A stretch of DNA of 9,281 nucleotides from Chloroflexota bacterium (GCA_005880165.1 VBJP01000071.1:1-9281), one strand, 5' to 3'; numbered from the stretch's first letter, positions 1 to 6,383 are shown. Made by a program: numbers and translations. The notes: generated from the letters alone by a model not told the origin.

Positions 1-834
1 GAAGAAGTACGGCCGATCGCTGAACCGGCGTACGAAGTCGGCCCGCGCCCTGCGGAGGTCGTCGGTGTCGACGAGCGGCATGGGAAAGCCGGGCGCCAGG
101 ACCTCGTTCAGCAAGAAATAGTTCTGGACAGAGTGGAACGTCTGGAATTGGCGCTCGAAGGGGATCATCTCCAAGCACGACGGGTCGTAGTTGCCGTCGA
201 TCGCGGGGACGATCACGAGGTCGACCTCGCTTGGCTCGCTGTACGTCTCCCAGCTCGGCATTGAGCCGAAGAACTTCTGCGCTCCGGCCTCGGCACCGGC
301 CTTGTCCGCCCGCTCGGTGCCCTCGCTCCGCTTCTTGAGGAATGGCTGGAGGGAGCCCATGACCGTCGCGCCCTGCTCGTCGATGATGGTGGTCTCCGTC
401 GAGACCAGCATGGCCCCGCGCCTGCAGGCCTCGATCTGGCCCATTGACTTGCCGTGGTTCGATTCGCCGCCGAGGAACATGATCGTTCGGTCCCGGTAGC
501 GGACCGCTGATGCGTGGAACGGGTGGAGCCCCTGTTGCTCCATGCGCAGGGCGAGCATTGTCACGATCACCTTCTGGATCGGCCCTGCCGGCCAGTCGCC
601 ACGGAACGTCATGTGCCGTCCGTCGTAGGCGATCTCCTTTTCCTCGTCCTGGAGCCAGACGATGTCGGGCTCGGCCAGGCTGACCTTGGGCATGATCCGA
701 ACATCAGCGAGGCGGTAATTCAGGAAGCTCGTGTCGTCGAGGACATGCTCCCCCGACCGCGAGCCGGACACGTCGATCCGGAGGCGGGCCGGGCCCGCTG
801 CAAACTCCTCCCGGAGCTGAAGAGCTGTGCTCAT
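1..834 (-). CDS. HprK-like P-loop protein, partial (3' end beyond left edge)
   Basis: An open minus-strand frame runs from an ATG at 834 to base 1 without a stop: 278 codons, C-terminus outside the window. The most telling segment is residues 106-130, where an HASAV motif (107-111) is followed by a short strand and a Walker A loop, GGESNHGKS (122-130). An HA-x-AV element leading into a P-loop is typical of HPr kinase/phosphorylase relatives and HprK-like kinases, so nucleotide binding is likely. The STETTIIDEQG stretch (145-155) sits where many relatives have an Asp-Asp pair, which is absent here; VDLVIVPAID (204-213) looks like a core strand. The loop itself is unusual (SNH before GKS). There is no signal peptide or membrane segment, so it should be cytoplasmic. 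It begins 37 bp after the stop of the PEP-utilizing-like gene and is probably co-transcribed with it. No strong Shine-Dalgarno precedes the ATG. Superfamily is fairly sure; phosphoacceptor unknown. Confidence 0.72.
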   Translation of the reverse strand, partial: MSTALQLREEFAAGPARLRIDVSGSRSGEHVLDDTSFLNYRLADVRIMPKVSLAEPDIVWLQDEEKEIAYDGRHMTFRGDWPAGPIQKVIVTMLALRMEQQGLHPFHASAVRYRDRTIMFLGGESNHGKSMGQIEACRRGAMLVSTETTIIDEQGATVMGSLQPFLKKRSEGTERADKAGAEAGAQKFFGSMPSWETYSEPSEVDLVIVPAIDGNYDPSCLEMIPFERQFQTFHSVQNYFLLNEVLAPGFPMPLVDTDDLRRARADFVRRFSDRPYFF

Positions 835-871
835 GAGCTCGGTTCGCGACGGGCGAGGGTTACGGCCAGGG

Positions 872-2689
872 CTAGCTCCCGATCGCGGCCGCGGCCGGCG
901 ACGGCGCGTTCACCGCGCGGGCAACGACCTCGACGCGCCCGGCGCCACCATCGATCCTGATCCGATCGCCGGTGGCGATCCTGGCCGTGGCGACCGAGGT
1001 CCCGATCACGGCCGGGATGCCGAACTCGCGCGACAGGACGGCCGGGTGCGAGGTCGTCCCGCCGGTGTCAGTCACGAGCCCGGCGATCTTGGTGAAAAGG
1101 ACGACCCACGCCGGGTTCGTCATCTGGCAAACGAGGATCTCCCCGTCCTCGACCTGGTCGAACTCGGCAACGGTCCGTACCACCCGAGCGGTCCCCTCGA
1201 GTACGCCCGGCGATGCCCCGATCCCCGTGATGACGGTGCGGTCCTCCGACTGCTTCTGGTGGAAGCGATCCGGGTAACCCCAGTTCACCCAGTACGGGAA
1301 CGCTAGCTGTGACGGCGTCACCGTGCCGACCCAGTCGCGCGGGTGAAGCTTGGCCTGCTCATCGCGCTCGCTTCGCCGCTGGGCCACCAGCGCGCGGGCT
1401 TCGATCGCCTCCGCGCTGCCGATCAGCTGCCGCAGCTCGTTGTAGCGCAGAAAGATCACATCGTCCGGTTCGTTGAGATGGCCGGACTCGACGAGCTTTC
1501 GGCCTACGGCGAGCAGGACCAGCCGAAGATGAGCATTGGCGCCCTGGTCGATGTAGAAATGGTGATCGGGCGTGAGCGGCGCCATCCGGAGGTTCACCTC
1601 GTTCGCCGCGCGCATCTCCTCGAACGCGTCGCCGGTCAGGCCCTCGAGGATCTCGCGGGATGCCGACTCGATGTCCTTGCGCATTGCCAAGATCGCGCCC
1701 GGAAAGTCGTAATCGGTCTCGAGGTAACCGCGCACGAGCTCGAGGACCGGCCCCATCTGCTCGCGGACCGTTCGGTAGATGAACTCGTGGCTCCAGACGG
1801 CGTGCCAGCCGAACTCGCGCTGGTACGGCTCGAGCCGTTCGGCAATGAACCGGCGTCCGCGCGCCGATGCTCCCAGGGCCTTCGCGATCGGCGCGCCGTT
1901 TTCCCGGGCGAAGGCCGGGCGCAGCTCCTGGTCGTCGCGAACCTCATTCTTCATGCGCCAGAGCGCCTCGATCGAGTCCCAGTTCCGGTCCGAGGCCGAG
2001 TTCTGGAGCCGCCCGAGCAGCTGCTCGTCGACCTTGCCGCGGGTTTTCTCCATGACGGACCGCAGGTTGAGCGTCGCGGAGAACTGGGCGAAGTTCAGCA
2101 TCCAGTGGATTTTCCAGTGACGATCGTGGATGTCGATCGCATCCTCGAGAAGGCAGGCGACTTCGGCGAGGGACATCCCGTCCGCCGCGTCGAGCCGCTC
2201 CTCCAGGTAGGCGAAATTGCGCTCCATCTCGGGCCGCAGGCGATCGCGCCACCAGTCGGCGAAGTCGCGTCCGTAAACCGGCAGGACGATGTCGAGGTAT
2301 GCGCCCATCGTCGCCTGGAAGTTGGCATCGCGCGGGACCCGCGCCTGATAACGGGAGCTGTATTCCGTGGCTTCGATGTGGAGGTCGGGATCGGCCGGGA
2401 TCGCCGTCGTGTAGACGTAGCCGTTCACGTTCTTGGCGAGCCAGTCGACGGCGAATGGCGTTCCGAACCTCCTGAACATGTGATCGCAGCTAAGCCACCA
2501 GCCACCGATGTCGAAAAACATCGGACTCACGGGGTTTGGGATGTGGAGGTCGTCGTAGACCCAGAAGAATTCCTTCTCCGTGTCCGAATCCCACACGACT
2601 GGGAAGGTCTCGTCGCCAAGGAACTGGTCGAGGACCTCATCTGTCGCTGCTGTCACGGGCTGGTCCTCCACCGCCGGGTGGTCGATCAT
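872..2689 (-). CDS. PEP-utilizing-like phosphotransferase subunit with phospho-His domain, no ATP-grasp
   Basis: A 605-residue cytoplasmic protein of the PEP synthase/pyruvate phosphate dikinase group. The C-terminal mobile (swivelling) domain spans about residues 485-590 and carries the hallmark TGGTTSHPAVLSRE (542-554), in which His548 should be the phosphorylated residue; GIPAVIG follows. The N-terminal 480 residues start with a WVYDDLHIPNPVSP-type element (43-56) and include HHFYIDQ (376-382) and a DDVIFLRYNEL helix-strand pair (409-419). All three resemble the central region of stand-alone PEP-synthase-like subunits such as phenylphosphate synthase alpha (PpsA) and the 4-cresol phosphorylating proteins of the cre cluster. 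No ATP-grasp domain is present, so ATP must be handled by a partner. In relatives that partner is a separate ATP-grasp subunit, not seen here; the next gene encodes an HprK-like protein instead. Known relatives phosphorylate phenolic or alcohol substrates; the substrate here is unknown. The ATG at 2689 lacks a good Shine-Dalgarno. Confidence 0.85.
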   Translation of the reverse strand: MIDHPAVEDQPVTAATDEVLDQFLGDETFPVVWDSDTEKEFFWVYDDLHIPNPVSPMFFDIGGWWLSCDHMFRRFGTPFAVDWLAKNVNGYVYTTAIPADPDLHIEATEYSSRYQARVPRDANFQATMGAYLDIVLPVYGRDFADWWRDRLRPEMERNFAYLEERLDAADGMSLAEVACLLEDAIDIHDRHWKIHWMLNFAQFSATLNLRSVMEKTRGKVDEQLLGRLQNSASDRNWDSIEALWRMKNEVRDDQELRPAFARENGAPIAKALGASARGRRFIAERLEPYQREFGWHAVWSHEFIYRTVREQMGPVLELVRGYLETDYDFPGAILAMRKDIESASREILEGLTGDAFEEMRAANEVNLRMAPLTPDHHFYIDQGANAHLRLVLLAVGRKLVESGHLNEPDDVIFLRYNELRQLIGSAEAIEARALVAQRRSERDEQAKLHPRDWVGTVTPSQLAFPYWVNWGYPDRFHQKQSEDRTVITGIGASPGVLEGTARVVRTVAEFDQVEDGEILVCQMTNPAWVVLFTKIAGLVTDTGGTTSHPAVLSREFGIPAVIGTSVATARIATGDRIRIDGGAGRVEVVARAVNAPSPAAAAIGS

Positions 2690-2696
2690 CGATGAT
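2685..2696. other. 12-bp perfect palindrome over the start codon of the PEP-utilizing-like gene
   Basis: ATCATCGATGAT is a perfect palindrome that covers the minus-strand ATG at 2689. On the coding strand it is preceded by a T, giving TATCAT at 2700-2695, which resembles a -10 box about six bases before the ATG and would fit a leaderless transcript. No convincing -35 element lies at the right distance; the nearest TTGCCG is only 12 bp upstream. It may be an operator or chance. Confidence 0.25.
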
Positions 2697-2744
2697 GATA
2701 CAGACGGCTGGACGGCAAGGCCTCTCCGAGGCTCCCGGCCACCT

Positions 2745-2773
2745 TTGGCCGATGTCCACGGGGACCATAGGAT
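2745..2773 (+). promoter_or_regulatory. Candidate promoter of the membrane-anchored protein gene
   Basis: TTGGCC (2745-2750) and TAGGAT (2768-2773) each match four of six positions of the sigma-70-type consensus and are separated by exactly 17 bp. Transcription would start near 2780, about 50 bases before the GTG at 2830. This is the best -35/-10 pair found between the divergent genes. Confidence 0.4.
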
Positions 2774-2780
2774 GACGACC

Positions 2781-2788
2781 TGACGTCA
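2781..2788. promoter_or_regulatory. TGACGTCA palindrome at the predicted transcription start
   Basis: A perfect 8-bp palindrome lies immediately downstream of the candidate -10 box and is preceded at 2773-2777 by another TGACG. Its position at the expected transcription start between divergent genes suits a repressor operator, but no regulator gene is present and an 8-mer can arise by chance. Confidence 0.25.
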
Positions 2789-2818
2789 TGAACTTACCCA
2801 CCCGCGACGAGACACCGT

Positions 2819-2822
2819 GAGG
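2819..2822 (+). promoter_or_regulatory. Ribosome binding site GAGG fixing the GTG start at 2830
   Basis: GAGG lies seven bases before the GTG at 2830 and supports this start. The GTG at 2817 is in another frame and ends at a TGA within a few codons. Confidence 0.6.
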
Positions 2823-2829
2823 CAGTCTC

Positions 2830-3690
2830 GTGAACGATGAGTCCACTGATCGGGCCACCGGCCTCGTTCTAGAGGGTCCCCCACCTCACGCAGTCCGCCC
2901 GAGCTGGCTGGCACTGTTCGTTGCCGTCATCATCGCATTGCTGGTGGGAACCGCCTTCGGTTACGGGATCGCCGTCAGCCCAACGGCCACTCCGCGGGCT
3001 GCTGCGCTCGCCAGCCTGAGCGTGCTCCCGATACCGACCGCGACTCCATCGCCCACCCCGTCCGCCATTGCCGTGTACTTTGGAGTCGAAGCCTCCAGAG
3101 GCCTCTTGACGCCAGGCACATACGCGTACCTGAACGTCGACGGGACGGCGTTTACCAATGTCCGCTTCCGTGTGCCCACCGGCTGGACGTGGGATGGCCG
3201 CTCTCTCAGTAAGGGCGGCGGCGGCACGCCCCACGGAGCCGCCATCTTCTTCTTCGACGCCGTGGTGCAGGTCTATGCCGATCCGTGCCATTGGGCTGCG
3301 GGGCCGGCGCATCCGCCGACCGGCTCCACGGCCGCCGCGCTCATGGCCGCCCTCGCCGCCCAGCCCTCGCGGCGGGCGACCATGCCGACCAAGCGCCCCG
3401 CGAACGCGCCGGGCCTGGCCAGCGGCTGGCAGGGCACGTCCATCCAGCTGACGGTGCCTGACCACATCAACTTCGCCGACTGCGACAAAGGCCAATACCG
3501 GAGCTGGGGCCCCGACAACGAGGCTCGCTCCCATCAGGGTCCAGGGCAGCGCGACCTTGTGTGGGCCGTGGATCTCGGCCCCTACGACCGCCTCATCATC
3601 GATGCCGCGTGGTTCCCGGGCACGCCCACCGAAGTCAAGTCCGAAATCGAAGCGATTCTGAGGTCGATCGCCGCCGGCCACTGGGGGTGA
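2830..3690 (+). CDS. Membrane-anchored extracytoplasmic protein of unknown function
   Basis: A 286-residue protein starting at GTG. Residues 1-24 are polar and cytoplasmic. One hydrophobic helix (about 25-48, WLALFVAVIIALLVG in its core) acts as an uncleaved anchor or signal. A Thr/Pro/Ser/Ala-rich linker (about 50-79, with TATP and TPSPTPS) follows, a style common in Chloroflexota surface proteins. The outer domain (about 80-286) has FTNVRFRVPTGWTW (108-121), VYADPCHW (148-155), a helix ending in LAAQPSRRAT (175-184), TVPDHINFADCDKGQYRSW (208-226) and a C-terminal helix after PGTPTEVKSEI. The only cysteines, Cys153 and Cys218, may form a disulfide outside the cell. It resembles uncharacterised proteins I associate with Chloroflexota and Actinobacteria, but no named family can be given. 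It stands alone, 140 bp from a divergent gene and 155 bp before the methyltransferase gene, so it is probably transcribed separately. Confidence 0.8.
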   Translation: MNDESTDRATGLVLEGPPPHAVRPSWLALFVAVIIALLVGTAFGYGIAVSPTATPRAAALASLSVLPIPTATPSPTPSAIAVYFGVEASRGLLTPGTYAYLNVDGTAFTNVRFRVPTGWTWDGRSLSKGGGGTPHGAAIFFFDAVVQVYADPCHWAAGPAHPPTGSTAAALMAALAAQPSRRATMPTKRPANAPGLASGWQGTSIQLTVPDHINFADCDKGQYRSWGPDNEARSHQGPGQRDLVWAVDLGPYDRLIIDAAWFPGTPTEVKSEIEAILRSIAAGHWG

Positions 3691-3817
3691 TCTGCTTGTA
3701 CATTATCGAGGCCAAGCGCTACCAAGGGACGATGCGTGTTCGCGACGTCGGCTGACGAGATGGACGCGCGAGGCCTCGATGACGGTCGCTCGACACTCGT
3801 CGACCCTGAGCGAGCGC

Positions 3818-3823
3818 TAGCAT
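3818..3823 (+). promoter_or_regulatory. Weak -10-like box before the methyltransferase operon
   Basis: TAGCAT lies 22 bases before the GTG at 3846 and would give a short leader holding the ribosome binding site. No good -35 hexamer sits 16-18 bp upstream, so this is a weak call. The 155-bp gap (3691-3845) also holds small GC-rich inverted repeats (GGTCG/CGACC and CGCTCG/CGAGCG at 3784-3816) but no recognisable riboswitch. Confidence 0.22.
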
Positions 3824-3836
3824 TCGTGCGGCCAAA

Positions 3837-3841
3837 GGAGG
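3837..3841 (+). promoter_or_regulatory. Ribosome binding site GGAGG fixing the GTG start at 3846
   Basis: AAAGGAGG ends four bases before the GTG at 3846. The nearby ATG at 3853 is in another frame and stops after four codons, so GTG is the real start. Confidence 0.75.
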
Positions 3842-3845
3842 ACCG

Positions 3846-4895
3846 GTGAGCCATGAGCCGCTCCTGACGAGCGTCGTCGGGTCGCACGCGCAGCCGGGCT
3901 GGTTCGCCGCCGGGATCGCCGCGGCCGCTCGTGGCGAGTACGGTCCAGCGGATCTGGACGAGCTGCTCGGCGACGGGGTCGACCTGGCGATCCGGGACCA
4001 GGAGCGGGCAGGGATCGACGTCATCAGCGACGGCGAGATGCGCCGGGCAGGGTTCTTCACCGCTGAGTTCTACCGGCATCTCACGGGCGTCCGGCCGCTG
4101 CCATCGGATCGCCGACTCGGAGTCGGTGCCCACGACGGTCTCCACCGGTTCGCGGTGGATGCCCCGATCGCCGCTCCTGACGGCCTCGGCGTGGTCGCGG
4201 AGTACCGCTTCGCGAGTACGCGGACAGATCGACCGCTGAAGATCACCATCCCGGGCCCGTATACGCTCTCCGGCCGGCTCGTGACCGGTCCCGGCGAGGT
4301 CTACGCCAGTCGCGTGGCGGCGGCCGAGGCGTTCGTTCCTATCCTGCGGCGCGAGCTCGCGGATCTCGTCGACGCCGGCGCGAACACCATCCAGATCGAC
4401 GAGCCGTCACCGGCGATCCACCCGGACGCCGACGCCGACTTCGTCGGCCTCTTCAACGCGGCCGTCGAACCGGCCGTCGGACGGGCTCGGCTGGGCGCCC
4501 ATCTCTGCTTTGGCAACTTTCTCGGGCGTCCGCTTGCGCCGCGAACGTACCGCCCGATCCTGGACGCCATGCTCCGGTTCGCCGTGGACGAGCTCGTCCT
4601 CGAGTTCGCGAACCGGGAGATGAGCGAGGTCGGCATCCCGCGCGAGATCACCGATTCCGGCAAGGATGTCGCGGCCGGCGTAATCGACGTGAAGAACTCG
4701 CATGTCGAGAAGCCGGACGAGGTCGCTGCCCGGATCGAGGCGATCCTCGTGACCGGCGTGCCACTCGACCACCTCACGCTCGTCCCGGACTGCGGCTTCA
4801 GCCAAACACCTCGCCATCTCGCCATTGCGAAGCTCGTCGCGCTCGTGCGCGGGCGTGACCTCGTTCGAGAGCGCCGTCGGGGCGCCACCAGCTAA
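3846..4895 (+). CDS. MetE-type (cobalamin-independent methionine synthase) catalytic-domain methyltransferase
   Basis: A 349-residue cytoplasmic TIM-barrel protein matching only the C-terminal catalytic half of MetE; full MetE is about 750 residues. The zinc-site pattern is complete: His219 and Cys221 in AHLCFGN, Glu253 in LVLEFAN, and Cys316 in LVPDCGFSQTPR. These correspond to the His-x-Cys, Glu and Cys ligands that bind zinc and activate a thiol for methyl transfer. SDGEMRR (61-67), TIPGPYTL (134-141) and TIQIDEPSPAI (181-191) are further family motifs. Related stand-alone proteins include the core-MetE enzymes that use methylcobalamin or other donors, and the epoxyalkane:coenzyme M transferase, so homocysteine is likely but not proven as the thiol substrate. 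The stop lies 8 bp before the oxidoreductase start, indicating an operon. A catabolic role in demethylation is possible given its neighbours. Confidence 0.87.
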   Translation: MSHEPLLTSVVGSHAQPGWFAAGIAAAARGEYGPADLDELLGDGVDLAIRDQERAGIDVISDGEMRRAGFFTAEFYRHLTGVRPLPSDRRLGVGAHDGLHRFAVDAPIAAPDGLGVVAEYRFASTRTDRPLKITIPGPYTLSGRLVTGPGEVYASRVAAAEAFVPILRRELADLVDAGANTIQIDEPSPAIHPDADADFVGLFNAAVEPAVGRARLGAHLCFGNFLGRPLAPRTYRPILDAMLRFAVDELVLEFANREMSEVGIPREITDSGKDVAAGVIDVKNSHVEKPDEVAARIEAILVTGVPLDHLTLVPDCGFSQTPRHLAIAKLVALVRGRDLVRERRRGATS

Positions 4896-4901
4896 GAGGA
4901 G
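4896..4901 (+). promoter_or_regulatory. Ribosome binding site of the Gfo/Idh/MocA gene
   Basis: GAGGAG overlaps the end of the spacer after the methyltransferase stop. It lies only two bases before the ATG at 4904 but eight before the in-frame ATG at 4910, which favours the second ATG. Confidence 0.55.
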
Positions 4902-4903
4902 AG

Positions 4904-6112
4904 ATGGAGATGCAGGGCCACCGGATCACGATGCTCGGGACCGGCCTCATCGGCGAGTTCTATCTCGGGACCCTCCACGGCCAGCGCGGCCGCGACGAGG
5001 TCCGGGTCGTCTTCTCGCGCTCGGCCGAGCGCGGGCGCGCGTTTCGCGAGCGCTGGTCGATCCCCGAATCGACCACCGACCTGCGAGCCGCGATCCAGCA
5101 CCCGGACACGGACACCGTGATCGTCGGGTTGCCGAACTATCTCCACGAGGAAGCCGTCGGCCTGGTGGCCGCCGCCGGCAAGGCCGTGCTGTGCACCAAG
5201 CCACTAGGTCGCACGGCCGACGAGGGCCGGCGCATGCTCGAGGCCGTCGAGAGGTCGGGCGTATTCGGGGGCTACCTCGAAGACCTCTGCTACACGCCAA
5301 AGACGCTCAAGGCGATCAAGTCGGTTGATGACGGGGCGCTCGGCTCAGTGACCTGGGTCCGCTCGCGAGAGACCCACCCAGGCCCGCACAGCGCGTGGTT
5401 CTGGGACGGCCGGCTTACCGGTGGCGGCGCGATCATCGATCTCGGCTGCCATTGCATCGAGATCATCCGGAGCTTCGTCGGCAAGGGGAACCGACCGGTC
5501 GAGGTTATCTGCACGACGGACACCCTGGTCCACCCGATCGACGACGAAGACAACGCAATCGCGCTGATCAGGTTCGAGTCCGGCGCGACTGGCCAGTTCG
5601 AGGTCAGCTGGACGTTCCGAGGCGGGATGGATCTCCGCGACGAGGTCGCGGGCACGCAGGGCACGATCTGGTTGAACCACTACCTGCGAACGGGCTTCGA
5701 GATGTTCACCGCCAGCAGCGGCGAGGGCTACGTGGCCGAGAAGGCAGAGACGAGCGCCGGGTGGCTGTTCCCCGTCGGCGACGAGGCCAGCGAGCTCGGC
5801 TACACGGATATGTTCAGCGATATGTTCGGGGCGATGGAGGCGGGCCGAGCGCCGCGCGAGACCTTCTACGACGGCTACGTCGTGAACGCGGTCATGGACG
5901 CTTGCTACCGGTCCGCGCACTCGCGCGCGTGGGAGCCGGTCGAGCTGTTCGAGTGGCGAGGCGGCTCGACCGCCCGGATCGCGAAGACGCCCGAGACGTA
6001 CGAGCGACAGACAGTCATCAAGCGCGAGGTCCTGCCCGATGGCCGGACGAAGCTGATCCTCAAGGACCCTGTGTCGGGCGACTTCAGCGATCGGATCGTG
6101 GCCGGCGGCTGA
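4904..6112 (+). CDS. Gfo/Idh/MocA family NAD(P)-dependent oxidoreductase
   Basis: A 402-residue two-domain dehydrogenase. The Rossmann fold begins with MLGTGLIGEFY (10-20), carrying the GxGxxG nucleotide loop. LPNYLHEE (76-83) and CTKPLGRTADEG (97-108) follow; Lys99 is the lysine of the family's EKP motif, with Thr in place of Glu. The C-terminal alpha/beta domain contains GGGAIIDLGCHCIEIIR (173-189), whose Asp179 and His183 match the conserved active-site Asp-xxx-His pair. Relatives oxidise or reduce a sugar, inositol or other cyclic polyol; some act in trans-dihydrodiol or aldose/ketose pathways. The substrate here cannot be read from sequence. The gene starts 8 bp after the methyltransferase stop, so the two are surely co-transcribed. 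Ribosome-site spacing suggests the true start is the second ATG at 4910 (MQGHRITMLG), shortening the protein by two residues. Confidence 0.9.
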   Translation: MEMQGHRITMLGTGLIGEFYLGTLHGQRGRDEVRVVFSRSAERGRAFRERWSIPESTTDLRAAIQHPDTDTVIVGLPNYLHEEAVGLVAAAGKAVLCTKPLGRTADEGRRMLEAVERSGVFGGYLEDLCYTPKTLKAIKSVDDGALGSVTWVRSRETHPGPHSAWFWDGRLTGGGAIIDLGCHCIEIIRSFVGKGNRPVEVICTTDTLVHPIDDEDNAIALIRFESGATGQFEVSWTFRGGMDLRDEVAGTQGTIWLNHYLRTGFEMFTASSGEGYVAEKAETSAGWLFPVGDEASELGYTDMFSDMFGAMEAGRAPRETFYDGYVVNAVMDACYRSAHSRAWEPVELFEWRGGSTARIAKTPETYERQTVIKREVLPDGRTKLILKDPVSGDFSDRIVAGG

Positions 6113-6172
6113 CGTGACCGCCAACGCATAAGCCGCCCGCCCGCGATCCTCATCGATTTGGCGGCCGCCAGT

Positions 6173-6178
6173 TATGCT
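6173..6178 (+). promoter_or_regulatory. -10-like box before the tRNA-Gly fragment
   Basis: TATGCT ends 14 bases before the first tRNA base, the usual distance for a tRNA promoter, suggesting that the 5' side of the tRNA gene kept its own promoter. No clear -35 box is visible at 17 bp. Confidence 0.35.
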
Positions 6179-6192
6179 GTGTCACTGAGCGG

Positions 6193-6232
6193 GCGGGAGT
6201 AGCTCAGTTGGTAGAGCGGCAGCCTTCCAAGC
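6193..6232 (+). pseudogene. Truncated tRNA-Gly(UCC), 5' half only
   Basis: The 5' half of a tRNA is plain to read: acceptor strand GCGGGAG (6193-6199), TA at positions 8-9, D-arm GCTC-AGTTGGTA-GAGC (6202-6217), G26, anticodon stem GCAGC (6219-6223) and loop CTTCCAA (6224-6230) with anticodon TCC (6226-6228), which specifies glycine. The descending stem should read GCTGC. Only its first two bases are present (6231-6232); the sequence then becomes unrelated (CTCTCCG). No T-arm and no 3' acceptor strand (expected CTCCCGC) occurs in the 146 bases before the next gene, so this cannot fold as a working tRNA. The break inside the anticodon stem fits a tRNA-site integration or excision scar, a deletion, or an assembly join at a repeated tRNA sequence. 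From 6233 to 6378 no gene was found. Confidence 0.8.
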
Positions 6233-6341
6233 CTCTCCGCCTGAGCGCTGTGCTACTCCTCGTGCGGGCCTGAGCGAATCGACCTTAGTTATCCGCTGTT
6301 CGTTATGCCTGAAGACAAAGAGGCCGGATGGCATTGTGGCT

Positions 6342-6383
6342 CGTGAGCGTCCGCGCATTGCCGTCAGCAATCGCCCGCTCACG
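6342..6383. terminator. Nested inverted repeat across the GMC gene stop codon
   Basis: CGTGAGCG (6342-6349) pairs perfectly with CGCTCACG (6376-6383), and inside it ATTGC (6357-6361) pairs with GCAAT (6367-6371) around a 5-base loop. The minus-strand TGA at 6381-6379 lies inside the outer arm. It may end the flavoprotein transcript, but there is no T-run after the stem, so it is not a standard intrinsic terminator. Confidence 0.3.

Noticed and set aside
514..960. Plus-strand frames at 191-499 and 514-960
   Set aside because: They lie antisense to the P-loop gene, whose frame has conserved motifs and no stops over 278 codons.
1343..2695. A 450-codon plus-strand frame opposite the PEP-utilizing-like gene
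   Set aside because: It is an antisense shadow caused by high-GC codon bias. Its translation has no recognisable motif, while the minus-strand frame has clear family motifs.
2788..2820. A 10-codon ORF (MNLPTRDETP) upstream of the GTG at 2830, whose TGA overlaps the ribosome site
   Set aside because: Its position would suit a coupling leader peptide, but it has no ribosome binding site and is too short to support.
3674..3690. GCCACTG near the end of the membrane-anchored protein gene, resembling a piece of a cobalamin riboswitch, upstream of a MetE-type gene
   Set aside because: It is inside coding sequence, and none of the other conserved cobalamin-riboswitch blocks are present in 3691-3845.
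5571..5590. A TTCGAGTCC string resembling a tRNA T-loop, considered as the missing 3' half of the tRNA-Gly
   Set aside because: It lies in frame inside the Gfo/Idh/MocA coding region and no matching acceptor strand follows.
6136..6197. CCCGCCCGC (6136-6144) complementary to GCGGGCGGG (6189-6197), a possible terminator
   Set aside because: The loop is 44 bases, one arm overlaps the tRNA acceptor strand, and there is no T-run; GC-rich chance pairing is likelier.
6171..6308. Direct repeat GTTATGC at 6171-6177 and 6302-6308 flanking the tRNA fragment
   Set aside because: A 7-bp repeat is too short to be called a target-site duplication or attachment-site pair without other evidence.
6182..6382. 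A small minus-strand frame of 66 codons
   Set aside because: It covers the tRNA fragment and the GMC stop region, with no ribosome site and no protein-like motif.
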